The position numbers and the translations under genes were made by a program. Positions 24,246 through 32,668 of a stretch of DNA of 64,000 bases are shown piece after piece (positions within the stretch are counted from its first letter, which is position 1; each line of letters starts with the position of its first letter). The notes under the pieces are model-generated. The model did no database searches. It worked only from the letters and a program-made list of their open reading frames with translations, and was not told where the DNA came from. This DNA comes from Acidobacteriota bacterium (lineage in GTDB: Bacteria > Acidobacteriota > Thermoanaerobaculia > UBA5066 > Gp7-AA6). The stretch is taken from contig JAIVJS010000079.1 in assembly GCA_020199905.1 (NCBI GenBank), forward strand, positions 1 to 64,000, read 5' to 3'.

Positions 24246-25490
24246 ATGCAGCCTCCCCGCGTCGTCCTCGGCGTTTCCGGCGGCATCGCGGCATACAAGG
24301 CGGCGGAGCTCTGCCGCGCCTTCGTCCGCGAGGGCTTCGAGGTGCATCCGGTCCTGACCCGCGGGGCGCGGGAGTTCGTCTCGCCCCTGACGTTCGCGGT
24401 GCTCTCGGGGCGCGAGGTTCCGACCGAAGTCTGGGGCGACCGCCATAGCCCCGCCGTTCTCCACGTCGAGCTCGCGGACGCGACCGACCTCCTGGTGGTC
24501 GCACCCGCTACCGCGCACACGCTCGCGCGATTCGCCCACGGGCTCGCGGATGATTTCCTGACGACCTATTTTCTTTCTCACCGCGGGCCGGTCCTCGTGG
24601 CGCCTGCGATGGAGTCGGCCATGTGGGCGCATCCGGCGGTCCGCGCCAATTGCGACCTCCTGGCGGCGCGCGGAGCGCGATTCGTGGGTCCCGCCTCCGG
24701 CTTTCTCGCGTCCGGGCACGAGGGCGTGGGGCGGATGGCCGAGCCGGAAGAGATCCTGGCGGCGGCACGAGCGCTGCTGGCGCGGACCCCGGCCTCCCGG
24801 GACATGGAGCGGCTCCGCATTCTCGTCACCGCCGGCCCGACCCGCGAGCCCGTCGATCCCGTGCGCTTCCTGTCCAACCGCTCGAGCGGCCGGATGGGGT
24901 ACGCCCTGGCGGAAGCGGCGCGCGACCGGGGCGCCGCCGTCACGCTACTCTCGGGTCCAACCGGACTGCCTGCGCCGCCGGGCGTCCGGTTCGCATCCTT
25001 CGAGACGTCGGCGGATCTCCACGGTCTTCTCGTGCGGGAGTTCCCCGAATGCGACGCGCTTGCGATGGCGGCGGCCGTCGCCGACTTCATCCCCGAGGCC
25101 AGCGCCGAACGCCTGCACCGCCAGGACGGGGATGCCACCCTGCGGCTCGCGGCCGGGCGCGACGTGCTGGCGTCGTTGCGCCCCCTGAAGCGCGAGCAGG
25201 TCGTGATCGCCTTCGCGGCGGAGACCGAAGACCTCGAGCGCCGCGGCGCGGCCAAGCGGGACGCCAAGGGAGCCGACCTGATCGTGATCAACGACGTCGG
25301 CCGCGGGGACATCGGATTCGAGTCTCCCGACAACGAGGTCGTGATCCTCGCGAAAGGGGAGCCCGCGCGCGTCGTTTCCCGGCGCCCGAAGCGCGAGGTG
25401 GCCGACGCCATCTGGGACGCATTCCTGAAGGCGAGGCCCGAGGCCGTCGCCGCCCGGGAGCTGTCCGGCGCGCCGGAGTCCCGCCGGTGA
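24246..25490 (+). CDS. coaBC: Bifunctional phosphopantothenoylcysteine decarboxylase/synthase
   Basis: 414 aa from ATG 24246. It performs two steps of coenzyme A synthesis. The N-terminal CoaC flavoprotein begins [17 protein letters not shown] and contains the catalytic His in [19 protein letters not shown] and the PAMESAMW motif. The C-terminal CoaB begins about residue 190: [27 protein letters not shown]. The region aligned with the conserved EKIKK motif of E. coli reads ERLHR, so the catalytic lysine position appears to hold Arg. The stop overlaps the udg GTG start. Confidence 0.95.
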   Translation: MQPPRVVLGVSGGIAAYKAAELCRAFVREGFEVHPVLTRGAREFVSPLTFAVLSGREVPTEVWGDRHSPAVLHVELADATDLLVVAPATAHTLARFAHGLADDFLTTYFLSHRGPVLVAPAMESAMWAHPAVRANCDLLAARGARFVGPASGFLASGHEGVGRMAEPEEILAAARALLARTPASRDMERLRILVTAGPTREPVDPVRFLSNRSSGRMGYALAEAARDRGAAVTLLSGPTGLPAPPGVRFASFETSADLHGLLVREFPECDALAMAAAVADFIPEASAERLHRQDGDATLRLAAGRDVLASLRPLKREQVVIAFAAETEDLERRGAAKRDAKGADLIVINDVGRGDIGFESPDNEVVILAKGEPARVVSRRPKREVADAIWDAFLKARPEAVAARELSGAPESRR

Positions 25491-26176
25491 GCTCGGGGCC
25501 GCCGCTCGGAGACGACCTCGCCTACTTTCGAGACCTCGGGATCCGGGAGATCTATTTCTCGGGGTCTCCCGCCAAACACGGCGTTGGCGCCGCGAGCGCG
25601 CCTCCGGCCCTGCTTCCGGGCTCCATGGCCGACATCCCCGCCCTGAAGGAATTCCTGGCGGGATGCCCGAGATGCAAGCTCGCCGGAACCCGCACCCAGA
25701 TCGTGTTCGGGCAGGGCAATCCGAAGGCGGATCTGATGTTCGTGGGGGAGGCGCCCGGCCGCGACGAGGATGAGCAGGGACTCGCCTTCGTCGGACGCGC
25801 GGGCCAGCTGCTCACCAAGATCATCGAGGCCATGGGACTCACCCGCGACGGGGTCTACATCGCGAACGTCCTCAAATGCCGGCCACCCAACAACCGCAAC
25901 CCCGAACCGGACGAAGTGGAATCCTGCCGCCCCTTCCTGAACGAGCAGATCCGCCTGGTCTCCCCGAGGGTGATCGTGACGCTCGGCAGCTTCGCGGCGC
26001 AGGCGCTCCTCGAGACCGGCGAGCCGATCTCACGGCTGCGCGGCCGCTGGCAGACCGCCCGTGGGGTCCGCGTGATGCCGACGTTCCATCCGGCCTTCCT
26101 GCTGCGCTCGCCCGAGCGCAAGAAGGACGTCTGGCAGGACATGAAGCAGGTGCGAGACTACTTGAGTAGCCAGTAG
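25487..26176 (+). CDS. Family 4 uracil-DNA glycosylase (4Fe-4S)
   Basis: 229 aa from a GTG overlapping the coaBC stop. It removes uracil from DNA. Motif [20 protein letters not shown] is the family 4 active-site loop and TFHPAFLLR the second conserved motif. Four cysteines positioned as [13 protein letters not shown] and ESCRPF match the iron-sulfur ligands of UdgA-type enzymes. An N-terminal extension of about 50 residues is not conserved. The conserved domain starts at about ALKEFLAGC. Confidence 0.93.
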   Translation: MSSGPPLGDDLAYFRDLGIREIYFSGSPAKHGVGAASAPPALLPGSMADIPALKEFLAGCPRCKLAGTRTQIVFGQGNPKADLMFVGEAPGRDEDEQGLAFVGRAGQLLTKIIEAMGLTRDGVYIANVLKCRPPNNRNPEPDEVESCRPFLNEQIRLVSPRVIVTLGSFAAQALLETGEPISRLRGRWQTARGVRVMPTFHPAFLLRSPERKKDVWQDMKQVRDYLSSQ

Positions 26177-26286
26177 TCAGTCGTCAGTTCTCAGTTTTTC
26201 AACTTTTGGCGGAAAACGGAACGGGCGACCGAAGCCGCCCGTTTCCGTGACTTCTGGCTGACGGCTGATAGCTGACAGCTTCTTCC
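26170..26286. repeat. Two heptamer tracts (TCAGTTC-type and GCTGACG-type)
   Basis: At the 3' end of the glycosylase gene TCAG recurs every 7 bp (AGTCAGTCGTCAGTTCTCAG). At 26255-26281 GCTGACG, GCTGATA, GCTGACA, GCTTCTT continue the same period with a different unit. The two tracts flank a stem-loop. Both lie in the gap between convergent genes. Confidence 0.85.
26216..26248. terminator. Stem-loop between convergent genes, probable terminator
   Basis: ACGGAACGGGCG pairs with CGCCCGTTTCCGT around an ACCGAAGC loop, with one bulged base. On the minus strand it is followed by TTTT; on the plus strand no clear T-run follows. It lies between the convergent glycosylase and PuuD-like genes, where a bidirectional terminator is expected. 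Confidence 0.55.
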
Positions 26287-26722
26287 TACCCCCCGCCGAG
26301 CCGCGCGAAGATCGGGAAGTGGCTCGCGGCGCCCATGAAGAACCGAGGACGCGGCCATCCTTGAGAGGGCCGCCCGCGACCGACATCCTCAGAAGCGCGG
26401 CCTCGATCAGCCAGGCAACGATCCAGCCGATCAGCACGACGCCGAGCGTGCGGCCGACATTCGCCTCCGTGTGGAGAATCAGCATGTAATAGAGCAGCCC
26501 GGTCAGCACGGTCCAGAAGGCGCCCCATCGGAACCACCACAGGGCTTTGGGCATGAGGTTCGGAACCACTTTGCCCTTGGTCGCCGCGTCGAGCTCCTTC
26601 ATGAAATTGACGTTGACCAGATTGAAGAAGTAGAGCATTCCGATCCAGGTGATGCCCGCCAGTAAGTGACCCCATCGAAGAAGAAAGGTGACATTCGTCT
26701 GCCAGTCTGAAGGCCAGGTCAT
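26286..26722 (-). pseudogene. PuuD-like (urate hydroxylase N-terminal) membrane protein, internally deleted
   Basis: The start is sound: ATG (complement 26720-26722) follows AAAGGAGGGG. The first about 115 codons give a PuuD-type membrane domain (WGHLLAGITWIGMLYFFNLVNVNF, PKALWWFRWGAFWTVLTG, LLRMSVAG). After GPLKDGRVL the frame continues as non-homologous Arg/Ser-rich sequence to 26177. In the next frame the DNA reads FFMGAASHFPIFARLGGG and stops at 26286-26288, which looks like the genuine family C-terminus. A middle segment (roughly 50-70 residues, including helices expected there) is therefore missing and the join is out of frame, near 26340. Function lost or an assembly error. Confidence 0.75.
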
Positions 26723-26783
26723 CGGGTTTCCCCTCCTTTGCGAGTGGCCGTCGGAGCGGCCGAAAGAATCGAACCGATCTGAT

Positions 26784-28184
26784 CTAAGCGAGCGGGCCGA
26801 GGAGCGTCGAAGGCGCCATCGCCTCCTCGAGCTCCTTTTCGGTGACGACTTTCTTTTCGAGCAGAACCTCCCGGACGCGCACTCCTCGCGCGACCGCTTC
26901 CTTGAAGATCTCGGCCGCTTTCGCGTAGCCGATCTTCGGCGTGAGGGCGGTGATCACCGACGGCGATTCCTCCAGGTAGTGGCGGCACTTCTCGGGGTTT
27001 GCGGTGATCCCGTCGATGCAGCGCGTGCGGACGACGGGCAGGAAATTGACCAGCAGCTGGGGGCCTCGCGTCAGGTTGTGCGCCAGGAGCGGCATCATGA
27101 CGTTCAGCTCGAGCTGGCCGCCGCCCACCGCGAGCAGGTTGGCCGAGTCCATTCCGATGATCTGGAAGCAGAGCATGTTGAGACACTCGAGCAGGGACGG
27201 GTTCACTTTGCCCGGCATGATCGAGGATCCCGGCTGGACGGGGGGCAGGCGGATCTCGTCCAGGCCGGTCGACGGTCCCGACGCCAAAAGGCGCAGGTCG
27301 TTCGAGAGGCGGCCGAGCTCGACGGCGAGCGCCCGCAGCGCCGCGGAATAGTCCCCGGCGGCGGCGCGGCTCTGCATCGCCTCCCGCGGGTCGCCGGCGG
27401 GGACGTAGCGCTCGCCCGAAAGCTCGGCGATCCGCGCGATCGCCTTCTCGCGGAATCCCGGGGGCGTGTTCAGGCCGGTTCCCGCCGCGGAGCCTCCGAG
27501 CGCGAGCTCCAGGAGGCCGTCGAGCGATCGATCGAGCGCCGCCCGGCGGTGGGCGACCGCGGCGCCGTACGCGCGGAACTCCTGTCCGAGGGTGACCGGC
27601 ACGGCGTCCATCAGGTGGGTCCGTCCCGATTTCAAGATGCCGGCGAATTCCACGCCCTTCCGCTCCAGAGCGTCGGCGGCGCGCGCGACCTCGGCCGCCA
27701 GGAGCCGCCCGACGGCGACCGCGGCCATGTGAAGCGCCGTCGGGAACGTGTCGTTCGTCGACTGGCCGAGATTGACGTCGTCGTTCGGGTTGACCGCGGC
27801 GCGATCGCCACGCGGCTTCCCGAGAATCTCCGCGGCGCGGCCGGCGAGGACCTCGTTGACGTTCATGTGAAAGGAGGTGCCCGCGCCCGCCTGATAGACG
27901 TCGACGACGAACTGGTCCGCGAGTCCGCCGGCCAGGACGTCGTCGCAGGCGGCGCCGATCGCTCGCGCCTTCTCCGCGGTCAGCCTTCCGAATTCCAGGT
28001 TCGTTTCCGCGCAGGCCTTCTTGATGCGCGTGTAGGCGCGGACCATTTCCGGGTGCGGGCGCTCGCCCGAGATCGGGTAGTTCTCGATGGCCCGCGACGT
28101 CTGGGCGCCCCAGTACGCGGCCTCGGGGATCTCCCGGATCCCGAGACTGTCTTTTTCCTGTCTCAGAATTCCTCCGTCAGGCAT
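26784..28184 (-). CDS. Aspartate ammonia-lyase/class II fumarase family enzyme
   Basis: 466 aa. Superfamily signature GSSIMPGKVNPSLLE with the catalytic Ser loop is near residue 320; QAGAGTSFHMNVNEVLA and NLGQSTNDTFPTALHMA are the other active-site regions, SGRTHLMDAVPVTLGQEF the third. QAGAGTS and the YWGAQTSRAIENYPISG opening fit aspartase slightly better than fumarase (which usually has QTGSGTQ), so deamination of aspartate to fumarate is the first guess and fumarate hydration the alternative. It lies 61 bp upstream (minus strand) of the broken PuuD-like gene. Confidence 0.88.
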   Translation of the reverse strand: MPDGGILRQEKDSLGIREIPEAAYWGAQTSRAIENYPISGERPHPEMVRAYTRIKKACAETNLEFGRLTAEKARAIGAACDDVLAGGLADQFVVDVYQAGAGTSFHMNVNEVLAGRAAEILGKPRGDRAAVNPNDDVNLGQSTNDTFPTALHMAAVAVGRLLAAEVARAADALERKGVEFAGILKSGRTHLMDAVPVTLGQEFRAYGAAVAHRRAALDRSLDGLLELALGGSAAGTGLNTPPGFREKAIARIAELSGERYVPAGDPREAMQSRAAAGDYSAALRALAVELGRLSNDLRLLASGPSTGLDEIRLPPVQPGSSIMPGKVNPSLLECLNMLCFQIIGMDSANLLAVGGGQLELNVMMPLLAHNLTRGPQLLVNFLPVVRTRCIDGITANPEKCRHYLEESPSVITALTPKIGYAKAAEIFKEAVARGVRVREVLLEKKVVTEKELEEAMAPSTLLGPLA

Positions 28185-28356
28185 CGGGGCGCGACCCGGG
28201 CATCTCGCGCCGGGCGTCGGCCGAAGCCGGTCAGCACGAGGCTTGCAACATTAGCAGATGAGCGGGCGGCGAAGATCGGGCGCAGGGCCGGCGCGAGGAG
28301 GCGCGCGAAGCCGTGCGGCATCGTGCGTTGCCATACAATTGCCGCCTCGCGACGCA

Positions 28357-29091
28357 ATGCCCTTCGACCACGCCACCGCCCTCAGCTCCCGGCACGCGTT
28401 CCCGTGGCCTCCGGGGGGCGCGGTCGCGCTCTGCCTTCTCGCGCTTTCGACGCTCTCCTGCCGCGGCCGCTCTCCGCAGGTTTCCGGTCACGCGGGCGCC
28501 GAGGTGTCCGCGGAAGCGTTCCCGCAGGCGCGCACCCAGTCCGCCGCGCGCGCCGTTTCCGGCGGCTATGCGTTCACTCCGGCCGAAACGGGGACCATCG
28601 ACGATTTTCTGAAGCGCAATCCCACTCTGCGCGTCGCGCGCGACGCCGATCGGCGCGCCGGGAAAGACGGAGACTCGGAGCTCAAGAGCCTCTACGGGAT
28701 CTATCACCCGTATTTCCTCCGCGGTGACGTCAACGACGACGGCGTGCTCGATCTGGTCGTCGGGTTCGTCCGGCGCGACGTCGGCACCGCGACTCCGTGG
28801 TTCTCGGTCGTCGTTTTCACGGGGCGGGACGTTCCGGGCGGGCCCGGGACATTTTCTTCCGGCACGTTTCTCGAGCGCGACATCAGTCTGGCCCGCGGGG
28901 ACCTTTCCGTCGACCGCGACTCGATCGTGATCAGCCCGGATCTCGAGGACGAGACCGTCCGGCGATATCACTGGGATCTTAAAGCGCACACGTTCGTGCT
29001 GGTCCGCGATAGGGACGACGACAGCGACTCTCCGTCGGTCTCGCAGACGAGCGCCCGGATCGGCGCGCGCCCTCGAGCGCCGCGCGGGTAG
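28357..29091 (+). CDS. Putative lipoprotein with calcium-loop-like motif
   Basis: 244 aa from ATG 28357; an upstream in-frame extension is poor in signal features. After a short polar start comes a hydrophobic stretch ending LSTLSC, an imperfect lipobox. The mature part contains LRGDVNDDGVLDLVVGFV, resembling a dockerin/FG-GAP type Asp-rich calcium loop, and a beta-rich C-terminal half with an acidic DRDDDSDS. No named family is recognised. It is divergent from the aspartase/fumarase gene and 55 bp upstream of priA. Confidence 0.7.
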   Translation: MPFDHATALSSRHAFPWPPGGAVALCLLALSTLSCRGRSPQVSGHAGAEVSAEAFPQARTQSAARAVSGGYAFTPAETGTIDDFLKRNPTLRVARDADRRAGKDGDSELKSLYGIYHPYFLRGDVNDDGVLDLVVGFVRRDVGTATPWFSVVVFTGRDVPGGPGTFSSGTFLERDISLARGDLSVDRDSIVISPDLEDETVRRYHWDLKAHTFVLVRDRDDDSDSPSVSQTSARIGARPRAPRG

Positions 29092-29146
29092 GAGGCATGC
29101 CCTTTCCGGTGGCGTTCGGGCGCCGCCGAGGCCGCGGCTGCCCGCG

Positions 29147-31534
29147 TTGAGCGACGCGGCGGACCCCCGGCCGATCGTTTCCGTGGCCCTTCCGCTGCCG
29201 CTGCGGCGCGAATTCTCGTACCTCGTTCCGCCCGGCCTTCCTCCGCCGGCCCCCGGCTCCCGGGTGCGGGTCCCTTTCGGGGAGCGCGCGCTCACGGGGG
29301 TCGTCGTCTCCGCGTCCGGCCCGCCTGCGACGGGAATGCGCGAGATCCTGGAGGTCCTCGACGCAGACCCCGTCTGTCCGCCGGACCTTCTGGCGCTCGC
29401 GCGCCGCACGGCCCAGCGCTTCTTCGCGTCGACGGGCGAGGTCCTCCGGAGCGCCCTTCCCGCGCGGCTGCCCGCCCCCGGGGCTCTGCGGTACCGGATC
29501 ACGCAGAAGGGAGCGCTCGGCCGGGCGTCGGGCGTCGAGGCCGCCGCGCTCGAAGCGCTCGCCTCCGGAGAGTCCGTGCGCGCGGCCGATCTTCCGAAGG
29601 GGACGGCCGACGCGTTGCGGTCCCTCGAGGAGAGGGGCTGGGTGCGGGCGGTCTCCGCCTTCCGGGACCGGCGGGCGCGCACCGAAACGGCGTACCTCCT
29701 CCCGGCCGCGGGGCCCGCGGAAGACGTCCGCCGCAGCGCCCGCGGGGGGCAGGTCCTCGCCTGGCTCGAGGCGATCGGACGGCCCGCCACCGCCGCGGAG
29801 ATCCGTCTCGCGACGGGCGCGGGACCCGCGGTGCTCCGCACCCTCGCTCTCGCCGGGCTCGTCCGCTCCTTCCCTCAGGCTCTCCGGGAGGAGGCGCCTC
29901 CGATCCTGGCGGCGCGGTCCCCGTTCCGCCTGACCGGGGAGCAGGACGCGGCGGTCATGCAACTCTCCGCCGCCATCCGCGAGAAGCGGTACTTCCCCGC
30001 GCTGCTCCAGGGAGTGACGGGAAGCGGGAAGACCGAGGTCTACCTGCGCGCGATCGGCCAGGCGCTCGGCGCCGGGCGGGGCGCCATCTGGCTCGTGCCG
30101 GAGATCGCGCTCACGCCCGTGTTCGCCCGCGAGTTGAAGCGGCAGTTCGGCGACCGCGCGGCGCTGCTCCACTCGGCGTTGTCCGAGCGCGAGCGCGGCC
30201 TCGCCTGGGACCGCGTCCGGAAAGGCGACGCGCGCGCGGTCATCGGCCCGCGGTCTGCGATCTTCGCGCCGGTCGCCGACCCCGGCGTGATCGTGGTCGA
30301 CGAGGAGCACGACGCGTCCTACAAGCAGCGCGAGTCGCCCCGCTACGACGCCCGCGAAGTGGCGGCGCTCCGGGCGAAGACCGCGGGCGCCGCGCTCCTG
30401 TTCGGATCTGCGACCCCGTCGCTCGAGGCGTACCATGCCTCGCGGCAGGGACGCGTCGCCCGTCTTCTGCTGACCGAGCGCGTCGAGTCGAGACCCCTGC
30501 CGGACGTGACCGTCGTCGACCTGCGGCGCGAGATTCCGGGACCCGACGAAAAAGGAGTGCCGCTTTTTTCCCGCCCGCTCGTCGAACGCCTCCGCGAGAC
30601 GTTTGCCCGGGGAGAGCAGGCCATCCTTCTCCAGCCGCGCCGCGGCTACGCGCCGTTTCTGCTCTGCCGCCAGTGCGGGCACGACTTCCGGTGCACGCGC
30701 TGCAGCGTGGCGCGCACCGTCCACGACCGCGGCCGGCATCTCGTCTGCCACTACTGCGGGGAGCGCCTCGAGAGACCGCTGCGGTGTCCCGAATGCTCGG
30801 GCGCCCTCCTCGAGGCGATCGGGTTCGGGACGGAGCGGGTCGGCGACCGCTTCGCGGAGCTCTTCCCGGACGTCCCTTACGCGGTGCTCGACCGCGACAG
30901 CTCCCGGAAGAGGGGAGCGGGCGCCGTCGTCGAGGACGTTCTTTCCGGCCGCGTGTCCTGCCTCATCGGGACCCAGATGGTCGCGAAGGGGCACGACTTC
31001 CCGAACGTGACCGCGGTGGGGGTGCTATCGGCGGACACGATGCTGAACTTTCCGGATTTCCGGTCCGCGGAGAAGACGTTCCAGCTCGTCGCCCAGGTGG
31101 CGGGCCGGGCGGGCCGCGGCGAGTCGAAGGGGACCGTCCACGTCCAGACGTTTCATCCGCAACACCCGGCGATCCAGCGGGCCGCGGAGCACGACGTGGA
31201 CGGCTTCTGCGCGGGAGAGCTCGCCTTCCGGCGGACCTTCTTCTATCCGCCGTTCTGCGAGCTCGCGGCGATCCTCGTTTCCTCGCCCGACCGCGAGAGG
31301 GCCGCGGAGGCGGCGTCGGCGATCGCCGCGGCGGCGGAAGGCGCTCCCGGGCTCCGGCTGTCGGGGCCCGCTCCCGCTCCGCTCGAGCGTCTCCAGGGAC
31401 GGTGGCGCCATCAGGTCCTCCTGCGCGCTCCCGACCGGAAGACCCTCCTCGCCATCCTGGAGTCCTGCGTGCCGGAGCGGCCCCCTTCGGGAGTCCAGAT
31501 CGCCGCCGACGTGGACCCGCAGGACCTGATGTGA
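29147..31534 (+). CDS. priA: Primosomal protein N', replication restart helicase PriA
   Basis: 795 aa from a TTG. It restarts stalled replication forks. The N-terminal DNA-binding domain (about 1-110) is followed by a winged helix and helicase motifs: Walker A GVTGSGKTEVYLRAI near residue 290, DEEHDASYKQ, GSATPS. The zinc domain has the ordered cysteines CRQCGHDFRCTRC and CHYCGERLERPLRCPEC, and helicase domain 2 shows GTQMVAKGHDFPNVT and QVAGRAGRG. Length is slightly above the E. coli protein. An unusually Ala/Gly/Arg-rich insert lies around residues 120-240. Confidence 0.95.
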   Translation: MSDAADPRPIVSVALPLPLRREFSYLVPPGLPPPAPGSRVRVPFGERALTGVVVSASGPPATGMREILEVLDADPVCPPDLLALARRTAQRFFASTGEVLRSALPARLPAPGALRYRITQKGALGRASGVEAAALEALASGESVRAADLPKGTADALRSLEERGWVRAVSAFRDRRARTETAYLLPAAGPAEDVRRSARGGQVLAWLEAIGRPATAAEIRLATGAGPAVLRTLALAGLVRSFPQALREEAPPILAARSPFRLTGEQDAAVMQLSAAIREKRYFPALLQGVTGSGKTEVYLRAIGQALGAGRGAIWLVPEIALTPVFARELKRQFGDRAALLHSALSERERGLAWDRVRKGDARAVIGPRSAIFAPVADPGVIVVDEEHDASYKQRESPRYDAREVAALRAKTAGAALLFGSATPSLEAYHASRQGRVARLLLTERVESRPLPDVTVVDLRREIPGPDEKGVPLFSRPLVERLRETFARGEQAILLQPRRGYAPFLLCRQCGHDFRCTRCSVARTVHDRGRHLVCHYCGERLERPLRCPECSGALLEAIGFGTERVGDRFAELFPDVPYAVLDRDSSRKRGAGAVVEDVLSGRVSCLIGTQMVAKGHDFPNVTAVGVLSADTMLNFPDFRSAEKTFQLVAQVAGRAGRGESKGTVHVQTFHPQHPAIQRAAEHDVDGFCAGELAFRRTFFYPPFCELAAILVSSPDRERAAEAASAIAAAAEGAPGLRLSGPAPAPLERLQGRWRHQVLLRAPDRKTLLAILESCVPERPPSGVQIAADVDPQDLM

Positions 31535-31544
31535 AGAGGGTCGT

Positions 31545-31610
31545 CCGTTATCAGTCATCGGTTCTCAGATCTCTCCGCCTTCCCCCTCCCGCCTTCCCCC
31601 GCCCGCGGGC
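31545..31610. repeat. Heptamer-like tract (TATCAG/TCTCAG plus pyrimidine steps)
   Basis: Between priA and accA the sequence reads TTATCAG, TCATCGG, TTCTCAG, then a pyrimidine tract with CCGCCTT/CCCCCTC/CCGCCTT steps. It combines the motifs seen at 26170 and at 17062-17108. It stops just before the accA leader. Confidence 0.7.
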
Positions 31611-31634
31611 GAAGGCCGCTACAATCGGGTTTCC

Positions 31635-32597
31635 ATGAATTCCGAGGAATCGAGCTTCGAGGAGCCGCTGACGAAGCTGCGCCAGCGGATCGAAGATCTG
31701 TCGGCACTGCCGGACGAGGCGGCACACCGGCGCGAGATCGAAAAGCTCCGCGAGAAGCTGGACCGCCAGACTCGCGAGATCTACTCGAGCCTGTCGCCCT
31801 GGCAGAAGACGGTGGTGGCACGCCATCCGGCCCGCCCCTATGCGCTCGACTACGTCGCCGCTCTCACCACCGATTTCGTCGAGTTGCACGGGGATCGGAA
31901 GTTCTCCGACGACGCCGCGGTCGTTGCGGGCCTCGCCTCCTTCCGCGGCCAGCCCGTCGCCGTGGTCGGCCACCAGAAGGGCCGGGACACCAGGGAAAAG
32001 ATCCGCCGCAACTTCGGCATGCCCCGCCCCGAGGGGTTTCGCAAGGCCCTCCGGGTCATGCAGCTGGCGGAAAAATTCGGGAGACCCGTCCTCTCGTTCG
32101 TCGACACGACGGGGGCCTATCCGGGGATCGACGCGGAGGAGCGGGGACAGGCGGAGGCGATCGCGGTCAACCTCCGGGCGATGGCCTCCCTCAGGGTCCC
32201 CATCATCGTGACGATCACGGGGGAGGGGGGATCCGGCGGGGCGCTCGCGCTCGGGATCGGAGACCGCGTCCTGATGCTCGAGCACTCGGTTTACTCCGTC
32301 ATCTCTCCCGAGGGGTGCGCCGCGATCCTCTGGAAGGACGCCGCGCGCAAGAAGGACGCCGCGGAGGCGCTCAAGCTGACGGCGGCCGATCTGAAGGCCC
32401 TCGACGTGGTCGACGAGGTCATCGCCGAACCGCCCGGCGGCGCGCACTCGGACCCTTCCGGCGCGACCGCCGCGGTCGGCGAGGCGATCGAACGGCACCT
32501 CCGGCCGCTGCTCTCCCAGTCGGCGGCCGACCGCGGGGAGGCCCGCTACCGCAAGTTCCGGGCGCTCGGCCGCTTCGAGTCGATTCCCGGTTCGTGA
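31635..32597 (+). CDS. accA: Acetyl-CoA carboxylase carboxyltransferase subunit alpha
   Basis: 320 aa. With AccD it moves carboxyl from biotin to acetyl-CoA, starting fatty acid synthesis. EEPLTKLRQRIEDL at the N-terminus, FVELHGDR.FSDDAA, HQKGRDTREKIRRNFGMPRPEGFRKA and TGEGGSGGALALGIGDRVLMLEHSVYSVISPEGCAAILWKD are all family blocks. Length and order are normal. The accD partner is not in this window. The stop overlaps an in-frame GTG of the recJ frame. Confidence 0.97.
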   Translation: MNSEESSFEEPLTKLRQRIEDLSALPDEAAHRREIEKLREKLDRQTREIYSSLSPWQKTVVARHPARPYALDYVAALTTDFVELHGDRKFSDDAAVVAGLASFRGQPVAVVGHQKGRDTREKIRRNFGMPRPEGFRKALRVMQLAEKFGRPVLSFVDTTGAYPGIDAEERGQAEAIAVNLRAMASLRVPIIVTITGEGGSGGALALGIGDRVLMLEHSVYSVISPEGCAAILWKDAARKKDAAEALKLTAADLKALDVVDEVIAEPPGGAHSDPSGATAAVGEAIERHLRPLLSQSAADRGEARYRKFRALGRFESIPGS

Positions 32598-32668
32598 GCG
32601 AATCCGGACGGGCGGAAGGGGCCTCCGCCCGGACGTCTTTTGTCACAGCCGGCCGTGACACTGTTCCC

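Noticed and set aside
26170-26286. Transposon end or insertion site
   Set aside because: The inverted symmetry is explained by a terminator-like stem between convergent genes and by heptamer repeats.
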